From NCBI GenBank assembly GCA_018398585.1, contig JAGTTD010000013.1, positions 7,598,492-7,662,491 of the forward strand: 64,000 nucleotides of DNA. The letters are read 5' to 3'. A program made the translations under genes and the position numbers. The stretch is from Simmondsia chinensis. Taxonomy: Eukaryota; Streptophyta; Magnoliopsida; Caryophyllales; Simmondsiaceae. The notes beneath the pieces are model-generated. The model did not search any database. It was not told the origin of the DNA and was given only the letters and a program-made list of their open reading frames with translations. Shown piece after piece: positions 43,696 to 56,503 of this stretch. Numbering within the stretch: position 1 is the first letter of the stretch; every line of letters starts with the position of its first letter.

Positions 43696-43870
43696 ACAAC
43701 AACAACAACGACAACAACAAACTCATTGTCTCCAAGGGCTCCTGCCTAAGCAGGGTTTGGGGAGGGTAGATGTACGCAGCCTTCCCCCTTCAGGGGGCTA
43801 CCTTAAAGAGAGGCTATTTTCGAGGACCCCCAACCTGAGGAGAAGGTCCGCCGCATATATGAAATGGAAA
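43696..43870 (-). mobile_element. Au-like SINE, longest copy of the family here
   Basis: The minus strand reads GGCGGACCTTCTCC, CAGGTTGGGGGTCCTCGAAA, ATAGCCTCTCTTTAAGG, GGGGGAAGGCTGCGTACATC, AACCCTGCTTAGGCAGGAGC and a (TTG)n-like tail. ATAAACTAT is duplicated at 43687-43695 and 43871-43879. The 5' text GGCGGACCTTCT resembles the 5S C-box region of the copy at 24579, hinting that it descends from a 5S-headed form. Confidence 0.9.
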
Positions 43871-43879
43871 ATAAACTAT

Positions 43880-45649
43880 GGTGGATGTGGCTGCTGGTCC
43901 TAATGATTGGTAGCATGTTTTTGCTCTTTTTTTTTATCATTATATGTATTTGCATTAGAAAATTGTTCAATGTGGTCCCTTTGAACAAAATATTTAGGGT
44001 TGTGTGTCAATGGTTTTTTTTTTTTTTTTTATAATAAATATTAGGTAAAGAACTCGCAATAGAAAATAGGACACTTAGAGGCCTTAAAAAAAAAAAGAAA
44101 AAACAATGAGGCAACAAGGCTCATTGACTACACCCCTCAAAACATAGCTAACTACCACATCAAAACGAGATCCAAGCAAAACAAACCAATAAAAGTACCA
44201 AAAAAGACTAAGACTAGCAGCTCCACTAGACCTCTAGTAGAAAGTGCTAGCAGAAGCACCCACATAAGAAATAACAAATTTGAAGTGCTGCGAAGACCAA
44301 CCATAGAACCCGAAGCACCAGAAAGGTCAGCTCGTGGAATCCAAAGCACCAAAAGTGTTGTGTATCAATGATATTAACAGTATGAAAGGGTAGTGTTATT
44401 GTCATGATACATTTTGTTAATACCAAGTCGATTTTTAACATTAGAAGAATCTTAAAAATCTTTTGTAGTTGCCCTCCATTAAATAATATTATTGTTATAC
44501 TAACAATGGCCATAAAATGTACTAAAATATATTTAATAAATATCAAATTTTTATACACATTATATCATATAAAATCATTAGTTTATAAGAATGGTATTAG
44601 TCGATTATTCTTTTTGTAAATATTTTGACATGTCAATACTACTTCTCAATAAAACAAGTTATATTGAATTAGATAATCAATTAGACTTGGGCTCAAGATA
44701 CCTATATATTGCCGAAATCATTGTCCTATGATAACATTTACGACCGAAAACGTCTTATGACCAAAAACTCTCTGAATTCACTACGTATTTAGGTAATAAC
44801 ATTTAAATATCATGGTATTTAAGTGATAAAATTTTAAGTTGTATGGTATTTCCATATTCATATAAGGGATGAACATTCAACCCGAGATATTCAAATGATA
44901 AATTCACTCATTGTTTAAGTACATGTAATATTGTGCACTTGCTAGAGTTCTATTTTAATGGGTGTGCTGGTTTTGTATTAAAAGATATCTGTCTAATTAT
45001 TGAAAAAAAAGACATGTGGTATTGTTGTGTTATTCTAAAATAATGCGGCACCCATAATTTATTTACTTTTACATTAGCCACAGGTTTGATCATAGATGTG
45101 CTTACACGTTTTGACGATTCCTTCTATTAATTGTTTATATATTGAGATGCCATTTTGTGTACCTTTTCCCCATTTTGATAGTGATGTAGACATTTTTAGG
45201 ATAAATTACATATTAGTATATTAAAATTTGATATATTAATTTTTTAGTTCATAAACTTTATGAAATGAATTGTGATCCAAAAAGTTATATAAATTTAATA
45301 AAATAATCCAAAAAGTAAGGTATACAAATGCAAAATAGGCCCCGCTTTTATTCCTTTATATCATTGTTTGGACTGTTTTACTAAATACAACTTTTAGAAT
45401 AAAAAAATTATTTTACAAAGTTTGTGAACTAAAAAATTAATATAATAAACATCTAATTACTAATATTATGGGTGTTCATGGGTTGGGTTTGGGTGGGTTG
45501 GGTCTGGAACCATTGCGACCCATCCAATATTTGACCCATACCCAACCCAGACCAACAAAACGGTAAGATAATGGTTTTGGGTTGGGCTGGGTTGAATGGG
45601 TCAAGTTATTGTTGGAAGAACGTATAAACAAACATTCATTTAAATTTGG
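43880..45649. other. AT-rich stretch, no recognised gene
   Basis: It contains a T16-18 run near 44014-44031, an A10 run near 44087, and a GGGTTGGGTTTGGGTGGGTTGG low-complexity block at 45478-45500 with its imperfect complement at 45520-45550, similar to GC-rich hAT-type MITE arms but without defined ends. Confidence 0.45.
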
Positions 45650-46215
45650 AATATTATAATTTAGGTACCCTAAGGTTTGACTATTTATAAGTACCCTGAC
45701 ATTTTAATATATATATATATATATATAATAAAATACTATGAGATTTGAATATTTTATTACATTAGGTACCTTATGTTGAATTTGATGTATTTTATAAGAA
45801 TCTGACCAATTTTATACGTAAAACATTGATATTATACATAATTATTATAATATATATGTCATATCGCCGTTTTTAGCAAACATTCAACAAATTACGATAA
45901 AAAATTCACTGAATTTCGATGTAAACAACCTAAATATTTTCGAAATTGTGCATAATGTTAGCATTGTTGCCAAAAAATCATTAAATTCTAATGAATAGAC
46001 CAATATTGTTAGAATCATGTTCAATTTTAGCATTTGCAAATGAAAATCTATCGAATTTCTACGAAGGATACTTGATTGATGGAATTTTAAAATTTTAGGG
46101 TACCTAAATGATAAAATGTTTGAACTTCAAGATACCTTATTGTATATAATGAAACGTAAGGGTACTTAGATAATATATAGTCAAACCTCGGAGTACCTAA
46201 GTGATAATTTTCCTT
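45650..46215. mobile_element. MITE with about 50-bp terminal inverted repeats
   Basis: AATTTAGGTACCCTAAGGTT plus TGACTATTTATAAGTACCCT (45658-45699) is the imperfect reverse complement of AGGGTACTTAGATAATATAT plus AGTCAAACCTCGGAGTACCT (46159-46198). The roughly 560-bp interior is AT-rich and non-coding. A related end occurs at 52339-52390 (CACTTAGGGACCTCAGGTTTGA). Confidence 0.7.
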
Positions 46216-46379
46216 TAGACTTTGATTTTCACCCATTTTAATTTGATATATATATATATATATATAGCGGTTGGAATGAGAATGAAAATTTGGTAAGAAT
46301 GTGAAAATTAAATCTACACCGTTGGATCCTAAGAAAGATAGCTCAATAATCCTAAGAGGCTAATTGTGTCTGAAGTCCT
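46216..46379. other. AT-rich spacer
   Basis: Includes a (TA)n run at 46251-46267; nothing else is recognised. Confidence 0.5.
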
Positions 46380-46615
46380 ACCCCCACCCAATAGTCACCA
46401 CCGCTGCCACTCCTCTCTGCCACCCTGCCACCACCGTCCATCTCTCTTTCCATCCCATTTTAAATCCCTAAAGTCACCACCATAGTAACCGGCATCGCCC
46501 ACCACCTCAGCACCCCCGCCACCGCCACCCATCTTTCTCTCTCCATCCCATTTCAAATCCCAAGTCACCAACGCCACCTTCCACCACTGCCGCCACCGCC
46601 CACCACCACTGCCAC
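46380..46615. repeat. CCACC-rich low-complexity with internal duplication
   Basis: CCACC/GCCACC clusters alternate with two copies of CCATCTCTCTTTCCATCCCA-like text (46438 and 46528), giving an imperfect repeat of about 90 bp. Confidence 0.85.
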
Positions 46616-46639
46616 AGTAGGAAAATTGTTGTACATTTT

Positions 46640-47277
46640 TGTTGGGGTCTAGACACTTAAACCCGATTTTAATTGACTACTAAAACCAATAACAATGATA
46701 GATATAAATCATAGGCACATCAATATTACCAAATATCAACGACAAAATAAATATGCGGAAATTAAATCAACACCAGTTATAACGTGGAAAACCCTCCAGA
46801 GTAGAAGGAAAAACCACGGGACAAACCGACAGCAAAATCCACTATAAAAAATAGCAATTACAACGTTTATAGTTTCAAGATGTTTGCCTTAACTTGAAAC
46901 CCATAAACAAATTGAGCGATACAGGATTACCTCCTTGGGCCAGAGAACAATTGATTCTCCTGATCAATTAACTCCAATCAACGCCTAGAATACCCGCTCT
47001 CAATTGCTCCAAGATCAAAAACCCGAACTCACCGCTGTCGTCTCGAAGAACTCCTCTTGGTTCTTCTCAATTTCATGCACAAAGCTCTCTCACTCTCTGT
47101 TTTTGTTATTTATTGTGCTGCCGCCGCACTCATTTCTTTTTGATTCTCCCACAACATTAACCCCTAAATTTGGGGTATATATATTTTATATATATTATTA
47201 TTATTTAATTAAAACCCTTATTTAAATGGGCCATATAAAGCATGGGCTGGACCATAGTACATATTATGTAACCTACA
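46640..47277 (-). repeat. 3' LTR of copia element
   Basis: 638 bp; minus strand TGTAGGTTACATAA ... GACCCCAACA. Confidence 0.94.
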
Positions 47278-47325
47278 AATCCTCCCCTCCAGCCCACCAC
47301 AAGGAGGAGAGAACTCTACATCAGG

Positions 47326-48730
47326 CTACTTGGAGTCAATACCGGCTAACTTAATGCACAATTCAACCTTTGCACTAGGTACCACCTTAGTCAACATATC
47401 AGCCATGTTCTTGTCAGTGTTAATCTTCTTCAGCATCATCAGCTTTTCTTCAATAACAGAATGCAACCAATGATATCTCACATCAATAGGCTTTGTGTGG
47501 GCATGGTACATGGAATTCTTACTCTGATCCATCGCATTCTGACTGTCACAGAATGCCATATACTCTTTCTGTTTCAAACCCAACTCTTGAAGAAACCTCT
47601 TCATCCACGACATTTCTTTCCTTGCTTCAACAGCAGCAATATATTCAGCTTCAATAGTGGAAAGAACAACACACTTTTGCAATTTGGACCGCAAAGACAC
47701 AGCTTCCCCTGCAAAAGTGAACAAAAACCTCGAAGTAGATTTTCTACTATCAAGACATCCTGCCATATCAGAATTAGTATACCCTTCAAGAATCGGTCCC
47801 GAGCCACCAAAACACTATTTCAATGTACCCCGCAAATATCTGAAGATCCACTTCACTGCTTTCTAATGAGCTTTCCCTGGATTTGACAGAAATCTGCTCA
47901 CAACACCCATAGCATAAGCATTATCTGGCCTGGTGCAAACCATAGCATACATCAAAAAAGCTACAGGAGAGGAGTATGGAACAGAAGACATCTCGTCTTT
48001 CTCTTCCTTAGTCACAGGACAAGACTATTTACTCAATTTAAAATGTGAGGCAAGAGGCGTGCTAACTGGTTTAGCACTTTTCATGTTGAACCTTTCAAGC
48101 ACCCGTTCAACATATTTTTCTTGTAACAACCACAACTTCCAAACTCTCTATCACGAGTAATCTCTATACCCAAAATCTACTTCGCTGGACCCAAGTCTTT
48201 CATTTCAAAAGACTTTAACAACTCCTCTTTAAGCCTTTGAATCATATTTGCATCTTGACCAACAATTAGCATATCATCAACATAAAGCAGTAAAATAATG
48301 AAATTACATCCAGTGAATTTTTTGATCTACACACAATGATCTGCAGCTGTTCTCTTGTACCCTTGACCCACCATAAAGGAGTCAAACTTCTTGTACCACT
48401 ATCTAGGAGCTTGTTTCAAACCATACAAGCTCTCCTTCAATTTGCAAAACAAGTGCTCTTTACTCTCAACTTCATATCCTTCAGGCTGCTTCATGTAGAT
48501 CTTCTCTTACAAGTCACCATGGAGAAATGCAGTCTTCACATCTAACTGTTTAAGCTCAAGATTCATACTAGCTGCCATACCTAGTACCACTCGAATGGAA
48601 CTCATCTTCACAACTGGAGCGAAGATCCCATCAAAATCAATCACTTTCTTTTGATTGAGGCCTTTCACCACTGAACGAGCTTTATGTTTTACAATTTGAT
48701 CACTATTCTTTTTCAACTTGAACACCCATT
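47326..48730 (-). pseudogene. copia RT and RNase H
   Basis: RT starts with FKLKKNSDQIVKHKARSVVK (from 48725) and LKQLDVKTAFLHGDL. The catalytic YVDDMLIVG is at about 48281-48255 on the minus strand. RNase H lies in the open stretch 47766-47326 with DSRKSTSRFLFTFAG, STIEAEYIAAVEA, FCDSQNAM and NMADMLTKVVP. Stops and frameshifts lie between the blocks. The catalytic RT residues remain. Confidence 0.88.
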
Positions 48731-48734
48731 TATT

Positions 48735-49922
48735 CTAAAGTGCTTTTCTGCCTTTAGGAAGATCAACCAGCTCATAAGTTCCATTCTTCTCTAAAGAATT
48801 CATCTCCTCACCCATGGCTTTGACCCAGTTTTCCTTGTCTTCTTGAGTCTGCACTTCTTTGTAGCTCTCTAGCGTCCCCTCATCAGTAAGACAAATATAA
48901 TCAGAACTCGAATATCTCGTAGACGGTCTACGCTCTCTATCAAATCTTCTCAACTGAGGCTCAGCAGTCACTAGTTCAGGGGCAAGCTCGCCCTGCTCAA
49001 CACCATCTGTACGGAGAGCATCATCAACTGCAACTGGATTAGTGTCATTCTCGAGTTTTGTCCCATCATAAACATCCTCTTCATCTATGGCACCTGATGA
49101 AGATGGAATCGGTGTAGTATCAGCAATACCACTGGGAGCACATGTAGTCTTCTCTAACTTGTTAAAATTAGTCATATTCTCATGTTCATGAAACACGACA
49201 TCTCTGCTTCTCATGGTCCTTTTCTTCACGGGGTCCCATAATCTGTAACCGAACTCCTCATCACCATATCCTACAAATATGCACGGAGTGGCTTTACTGT
49301 CAAGCTTGGATCTCTGTTCCTTTGGCACATGCATGATGGCTTTGCATCCAAACACCTTCAAATGAGAATAAGAAACGTCTTTCTCAGTCCACACTCTCTC
49401 TGAAATGTCAAAATCCAAAGAAACTGATAGACCTCTGTCGATGATGTACACAGTAGTATTCACAACTTCACCCCAAAAAGCCTGAGGCAACTTTGACATT
49501 CTGAGTGAACACCTGGTTTTCTCCACAATAGTTCTATTCATCCTTTCTGCGACGCCATTGTGCTGAGGACTACCTGGTTATATTCTTTCATGGCGAATCC
49601 CATGCTTCTTGCAGTACCTTCTGAAATCTTGGTTGACGTACTCTCTCCCATTGACAATTCGGAGACACTTCAGGAACATCCCTGTCTGTCTCTCCAACAT
49701 GTCATGGAACTGCTGAAAGACTTCAAATGCCTGGCTTTTGGATCTCAACAAAAATACCCAAGTTTTTCGTGAAGCATCATCAATAAAAGTAATAAAATAT
49801 CGATTTCCTCCTAGAGACTCCACCTCTATAGGACCACATACATCAAAATGTATTAATTCAAGCATATTTTGTTTTAGTTTCAACTTTTTACCAAAACTGA
49901 CTCTATATTGCTTACCTAACAA
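48735..49922 (-). pseudogene. copia integrase
   Basis: The minus strand 49922-49578 holds LGKQYRVSF, LELIHFDVCGPIEV (first Asp), YFITFIDDASRKTWVFLL and LRIVNGREYVNQDF, where the second catalytic Asp of the family motif DNGGEY is replaced by Val. From 49541 to 48735 follow MNRTIVEKTRCSLRMSKLPQ, FWGEVVNTTVYIIDR, HLKVFGCKAIMHVP and CIFVGYGDEEFGYRLWD. A stop separates the two blocks near 49577. It is inactive. Confidence 0.9.
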
Positions 49923-50067
49923 ACATTTATCACAAGAATTCAGTGACTTATCTTCAAGTGAAGGGATGAGGGACTTTTTAGCTAATATCTGCAGTCCTTA
50001 CTCACTGGCAGGAGCTAGTCATTTGTGCCACAAATTCGGTGAAGTATCATCCTCGACTGCATTTAAT

Positions 50068-51293
50068 TCACCACCACACACTATCACACGTGTCTTGTAT
50101 AATGAACAACAAAGCTGTCCTCTGGCTACCCTTGGTAAGCTTCCATTTTCCATCACCCAGATGATATGCATAACCTTCTTTGTCCAGAACATTCACAGAA
50201 ATCAGATTAAGGCGCAATTCAGGAATATGTCGCATATTTTTCAGAGTAACAGTGCAACCAGTACTAGTCTGTACACGGATATCCCCAATCCCAACGATTT
50301 TAGCAACACTACTGCTGCCCATTTTCACTGTAACCAAGTCACCTGCTTTGTACGTAGAAAAATATTCTCTCTTGGGAACACAATGATAAGAAGCACCAGA
50401 ATTCACAATCCACTTAACATCGGGATCACTTATATGATTGCACTCACCCTAAGCACAAAGCAATGTTTCCTGGTGGTCACTATCATCATCTGTCACTGCA
50501 GCTACAGTCGTTTTATTATCTGCCTTATTCTGACTCATTTCACCTTTCTGTTCTTTCTTCAAAAGAAAACAATTTCTTTTCAGGTGTCTAGTTTTATGAC
50601 AATGCCAGCACTCTGGCCTATCTCCCCTAGACTTAGATCTGCCTCTTGACTTACCACGCCCCTTAGGCCCTCTACTCTTACTTCTGCCTCGGTTCGCGGT
50701 AACAAGTGCTTGTGCAGAATTAGCACCCATCTCTTTTCTTCACATCTCCTCATTGAATAAGCAATCTTTTACGGTACTCAAAGCGAACTTTCCATCAGGA
50801 GCTGAGTTACTAACAGTTACCACCAAGGCCTTCCAACTGTCAGATAGAGAACTTAAAAGAAACAAAGCCTGCAACTCATCATCAAGAGTAATTTTCATAA
50901 CAGTCAACTGGTTAATAACATCCTAAAATTTATTAAAGTGTTCGGCCACTGATCGTCCCTCTTTCAATTTCAAGTTTACTAACTTCTTAATCAGAAAAGC
51001 TTTATTTCGTGGGGTCTTTGTCTGATAGCAACTCTCTAAACTTTTCATAATGACTCGGCATTAGTCTCTTGTAATATATGGTGAAAAGCATTGAAATCTA
51101 CCCACAGTCTAATTGTCCCAACAGTTTTTCTATTCAGTTTCTCCCATTCTTTTTCTGACATTTTTTTCTACTTATCACTATCACTCTCAATTGGGTCATG
51201 TAATTCTTTACAATAAAGTAGGTCCTCCATTATTGGCTTTCAAATTGAATAATTTTTACCGGTCAATTTTATCATACCACTAGTACCGTCCAT
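50068..51293 (-). pseudogene. copia Gag and protease
   Basis: Gag begins at ATG 51293 (MDGTSGMIKLTGKNYSI, then UGA where Trp is expected). Broken frames run to a zinc knuckle CWHCHKTRHLKRNC within the open stretch 50730-50449, preceded by an Arg/Gly/Ser-rich RGRSKSRG repeat. Protease (50406-50068) reads NSGASYHCVPKREYF; the catalytic Asp of DSGAS is Asn. It is inactive by several lesions. Confidence 0.88.
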
Positions 51294-51334
51294 TATTATT
51301 TACCCTAATAATGAACCTGGCTCTGATATCACTT

Positions 51335-51972
51335 TGTTGGGGTCTAGACACCTAACCCGATTCCAATTGACCACTCAAGCCAATAACAATGACATATATA
51401 AATCACGGACACACTAATATCACCAAATATCAACGACGAAATAAATATCCGAAAATTAAATCAATATCAGATATAATGTGGAAAACCCTCCAGAATAGAG
51501 GAAAAAACCACGGGAAAAACTGATAGCAAAATCCACTATAAAAAATAGTAATTACAACATTTATGGTTTCAAGATGTTTGCCTTAACTTGAAGCTTACAA
51601 GCAAATTGAGCGATATAAGGATTACCTCTTCAGGCCCGAGAACAATTGATTCTCCCGATCAATTAACTCCAATCAATGCCTAGAATACCTGCTCCAAATT
51701 GCTCCAAGATTGAAAACCTGATCTCACCATTGTCGTCTCGAAGAACTCCTCTTGGTTCTTCTCAATTTCACGCACAAAGCTCTCTCACTCTTTGTTTTTG
51801 TTATTTATTGTGCCGTCGCTGCCCTCATTTCTTTTTTATTCTTCCACAACATTAACCCCTAAATTTGGGGTATATATATTATATATATATTATTATTATT
51901 TAATTAAAACCCTTAGTTAAACGGACCATTTAAAATATGGGCTGGACCATGGTACATATTATGTACCCTACA
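51335..51972 (-). repeat. 5' LTR of copia element
   Basis: 638 bp, same ends as the partner. The minus-strand PBS TGATATCAGAGCC lies 3-4 bases away (51331-51319). Confidence 0.94.
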
Positions 51973-52873
51973 ATTTTTCATATGTTATTATTAGAAAATA
52001 GTTTTATGTTATTTTGTAAACTTTTTCCATGCGTGTTTTCTAAACAAAAAACATGGGCACCTAACGCTTCGTTTGTTTCAAGGGAAGTAGTTTTCACCCG
52101 TAATACATTTTCCTTAGGAATAGGTTTTCTAAGGAAAATTAATTCCGATTAACATTTTTCCTTGTTTGTTTTGGCGGAAAACACGCTTTCGCCTTATAAT
52201 ATTGCTTATTTATTATAAAAAATAATCTTCTATCAATCATACTATACATTGTTATAGGATAATATAAAGTAGCGAATAGTTATATAAGCTTCTTTTGATT
52301 ATAAAGAAGTTATTTTTAATGGAAAAATATAGGAAATTTATCACTTAGGGACCTCAGGTTTGATCATTTACCACCTACATTATACATATCTCGAAATATA
52401 CAATGAGGCCCCTTGATGCTTTAAAATTTTATCATTCAGATACTGTGCACGGTGAGGTTTTATCAAAATCTAATTAATTTTTATCATAGAGCGTTGATGT
52501 GGTATATAATTATAATATATATATATTTTTAACAAAAATTCAGCAGATTACAAAAAAATTTATTGAATCATGATGGAATATACTACATATTAGTTAAATA
52601 ATGTGTCATATTACTACTGATGTATACCCCAAAACTTTTTAAAACACTTGAAATGTTAACTTCCCTCCTTTTATAAGGGAAAACATTTTCCTCATTTGAG
52701 ATTTTTTTTTTGGTAAGTCAGCGAAATATATAGATGAAAGAAAATACGTACAAGCTACAAGGAGCATACCCCAGGACACGGCCGAAGCCTACAAGTATGA
52801 ATCAAAGTCAAAAAAGTTTAGACAAAGTTCATACAACATACAACCAAAGAATAACAAAGGAACAAAGAAAAAG

Positions 52874-55800
52874 CTAACTCTCAAAGCCCCAGTGTTGAAG
52901 CAATGAGGCGTGACGGTGAGCTCCTCTGAACGTAGAAGCAGCCAACAAGCGGCTCCTGACTAAACCCGTAATCTCCTCTCGTACGGCTGCAACTGATCTG
53001 GACTAAGAACGCTGAACCCGAAGGTTGCGCTCGTACCAAACAGTATACAAAGTCGCAGAGAGGCAGAGTCGAGCTATGATACTGCCAATCTCGCGCCCCC
53101 TGAGGTGCTGAGCAGCCCAGGTGACAAGAGCATCCCAAGGAAGGGTGGGCCAAGCGATAGATGTACTCACAGCAACAGAACTCCAGACGGAGGCGGAAAA
53201 AGAACAGGCGAAGAAGAGGTGCTCATGGGTCTCATCAGCACAGCCGCAAAGCACACAAACACTCTGAACCTCAAGAGCTCCAAAACGCCGAAGTCGATCC
53301 CGGGTCCATAGTTGCTGTCGAGAAGCAAACCAGAGAATGAAGGAGTGTCTCGGTATATGCATCTGAAACCACAGAAGGTGGTGAATGGTATCCTCCTCTC
53401 TCCTACTCCGCAGCATCTCCCAAGCGGACTTGGTGGTGAAGCGCCCCGAGGGGTCACCCAACAACCGGATGTAGTCCGCTACACCAGGCCGAGGGCTAAA
53501 GTCAATCATGTCCCAGATGGGTCGGAGCTCCAGACAACCCTATGGAAATCTCCACTGACCACCCTCAATAGAGACCCGAGAATCCCAAAGAAGCCCAAAA
53601 GAGGTGAGCAGTTGAGCAGGGAAGCGCTCTGAAAGACGACCACATGGCAGCCAGTAATCGGTCCATAGGGCAGTGTCAAGGCCATCTCCTATGACATGAT
53701 AGATCAAACCAGAGCAGAGACGGCGAACTGATAAAATCTGACGCCAGCACCAAGAAGCCGAACTCGTCGCCCGAGTAGTCCAAAGGCTCCTCCCTCGAAG
53801 GCAGTTCCGATGAACCCAACGCGGCCATAAAGAGGAGGAGTCAGAAAGTTGGAACCAGATGTGCTTCATGATCGAAGCTTGGTTCCACTCAGCAAGACGC
53901 CGGATCCCGAGACCATCCTCCCGGCGAGGGTAACACAGATGTCTCCAAGCAACCTTCGCCCCTCCCGGGGCCAACGAAGACCCTCTCCAAAGGAATGCCA
54001 CAAGGGTCGACTCAATCTTCCTGATCATCATCTTCGGATGCATGAAGATCGACGACCAGTAGACCTGAGTGGCGAAAAGGACAGAGCGGATAAGCTGTAG
54101 GCGACCCGCATACGAGAGCGAACAGGAGGTCCAGAGCCGTATACGAGAGAGGATGCGATCCAGCTGGGGCTTACAATCAATATACCGCAGCCGAGAAGTG
54201 ATAAGATGTACTCCCAAATAACGAATTGGGCACTGCCCAAGAGTGAAACTCAAAACACGCAAAATATCCCGTTGAGTTGCAGAGTCCACCCCTGTTAGGA
54301 AAACTGAGCTCTTCACTGCAATCGAGGACAACCCCGAGAGTGCAGCAAAGCGGTCCAGAGCCTCACGAACAACAGATACACTACCCACATTGCCCCGGCA
54401 GAATGTCATCAGGTCATCAGTAAAACATAGGTGTGTCAACCCAGTACGACGGCAGCCCGGATGATAATGGAAACGTGGATCATCAATAGCACGACGAAGC
54501 AGCCCCCGAAGACCCTCCATAGCGATAACAAATAAATAGGGAGAGAGAGGGTCACCCTGACGAACACCTCGACTGGAGCGGAAGAAGCCCTGAAGCTCGC
54601 CATTGATGGCGACAGAAAAGCGGGCCGTAGAGAGGCACTCGCGGACCCAACCGATCATAGTCTCTGGGATCCCCATACTCCTCATACCAGCTAGGATGAA
54701 ATCCCATCAGACAGTGTCAAAACCCTTACAGATATCGACCTTCAGGGCACAACCAGGCGAGACCTGAAGGTGATAACCGCGCATCAATTCCTGCGTCAAA
54801 AGAATGCTGTCTGAAATCGGACGACCCGGAACAAACGCTGACTGAGTATCACCAATCACACTAGGGAGGACACCCTTGAACCTGTTTGCAATGATCTTAG
54901 TGATGCACTTATAGATCACGTTGCAACAGGAGATAGGGCGAAAATCACCAAAGGTGGAGGGGGTCTCCACCTTAGGCACAAGACATATCCGAGTGGTGTT
55001 CAGGGCACACAGCATGCGCCCTGAAACGAAGAAAGACTACACGACCCTAATCAGTGCTCCTCCAACCACCTCCCAAGCCCTCTTAAAAAAGAGGGATGTG
55101 TAGCCATCGGGCCCCGGGGCCCCGTCATCGGCTATAAAAAAGAGAGCATCCCGAACCTCAGTGGCAGAGATCGCGGAGATAAGTGGGCGAGCCTGATCCT
55201 CAGGGATGCTAGTCTCAAAAATATCAGAAACATCCTCAGTCAGTGGACCACCTGGCTCAGTCAACAAATCCTGAAAGAAGGTGACCCTGGTCTGAGAAAT
55301 CAACTGCGGATCATATGTCCGCACACCATCAGAGTCCACAATCGATGAAATCCGGTTCCAGGCCTGTCTATGGAGAACAGAACGATGGAAGAACTGAGTG
55401 CTCTGATCCCAGAGTGAAAGCCACTGAATTCGTGACTTCTGACGGTAGAAGGCCTCCTCATCCCGACACAAAGCAGAGTACTCATGAAAAAAGCGACGCT
55501 CCTCGAGAAGTAGAGAAGGACTCTCAGGGTCCTCATCCAAAGCCCTCTGGCTCGTGGCCCAAGCATCATGGGCCACCTCGACTCTGGCCGAGATGTGACT
55601 GCAGTGGCGAGCGTTGAGGGCCTTCAACTCACTCTTCAGCAGCTTCAGCTTCTGAGTGAGCTGATACATCGGAGTACCCTCAACACAAGTGTCCCAGACT
55701 CGTCTGATAGTAGGGAGGAAGTCCTTGTGATCGATCCAAAAATTGAAGAACTTGAAAGGACGTCGTAGGGCATGACGTTCCCCAAGCCCTCGTACAACAA

Positions 55801-56493
55801 TGGCACTATGGTCCGAGACGACATGTCGGGCAAGGAACTCAGCGGATGCGATGGGAAAGTCACGAAGCCAATCCTCACTGACTAGGCACCAGTCAAGCCG
55901 CTTGAGAATCAAGCGGTCACCCTCGGCCCCATTGGACCATGTAAAGTGAAGACCCGAAGAGGAGATAGCGTAAGCTCAGCCTCAGTAAGACACTCGTGAA
56001 AGTTGTCCATGTGACCAGGCCAACCCTGCTGGCCGCCGCATCGATCAGATAGACTAAGGATGGCATTGAAATCCCCAAGAAGAATCCAAAGCTCACCCAG
56101 GAGACTCAAGCTAGTGCTCCGAATATAGTCCCATAAAGCTCATCGAGGACCCGGCTCGTTAAAGCCATAAACAAAAGTAGCGAGAAAGCTCACAGCCCCA
56201 GAAAGATCAGAAATACGACAAGTAAGGAACAGGTCTCCTCCTCGAATAAGCTCGACTCTATAAACACCCGGATCCCAAGCAACGATAATGCGACACCACG
56301 TAGGGCAAGCACCACTAAAGAGAAACCTCCACCCATCAGCACAACGAGCAATCACCGCCTCAACATCCGAAGGTTTGGTTTTGGTCTCGACCAAACCAAT
56401 GACAGATAAACGATTGGAAGAAATCCAATCACGAAAAGCCCGAGAAGATTGGGGGTTGTTAAGCCCCCTAATATTCCAACAACCAACCACCAT
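52874..56493 (-). pseudogene. LINE ORF2: endonuclease, RT, zf-RVT
   Basis: It starts MVVGCWNIRGLNN at 56493, 10 bases after the ORF1 stop. Endonuclease motifs are VIGLVETKTK, WRFLFSGA, LGDFNAIL and RLDWCLVSEDW. RT follows: ICLVPKVETPSTFGDFRPIS, FVPGRPISDSILL, GVRQGDPLSPYLF and catalytic CFTDDLMTF (54424-54413, Ala of the usual FADD is Thr). A C-terminal zf-RVT region is at 53470-53200 (FTTKSAWEML, CVLCGCADETHEHLFFAC). Stops are at 56140, 55037, 54707, 53540 and 53003, and a frameshift near 55960. The protein nicks target DNA and primes reverse transcription on it; this copy cannot make it. Confidence 0.93.
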
Positions 56494-56503
56494 GATGAGA
56501 TAG

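Larger units (their letters stand above)
46640..51972 (-). mobile_element. complete but inactive Ty1/copia element (Tnt1/Tork-like)
   Basis: 638-bp LTRs at 46640-47277 and 51335-51972 are flanked by ATTTT (46635-46639 and 51973-51977). On the minus strand the PBS TGATATCAGAGCC and the PPT GGAGGGGAGGA adjoin the LTRs. Gag, protease, integrase, RT and RNase H are all recognisable in copia order, but with many stops. The RNase H ending (NMADMLTKVVPSAKVELC) is typical of Tnt1-like (Tork lineage) elements. LTRs are about 90-93% identical by eye. Confidence 0.95.

Noticed and set aside
49738..50649. 303-codon plus-strand ORF
   Set aside because: It is antisense to copia integrase, protease and Gag, whose motifs on the minus strand are unambiguous.
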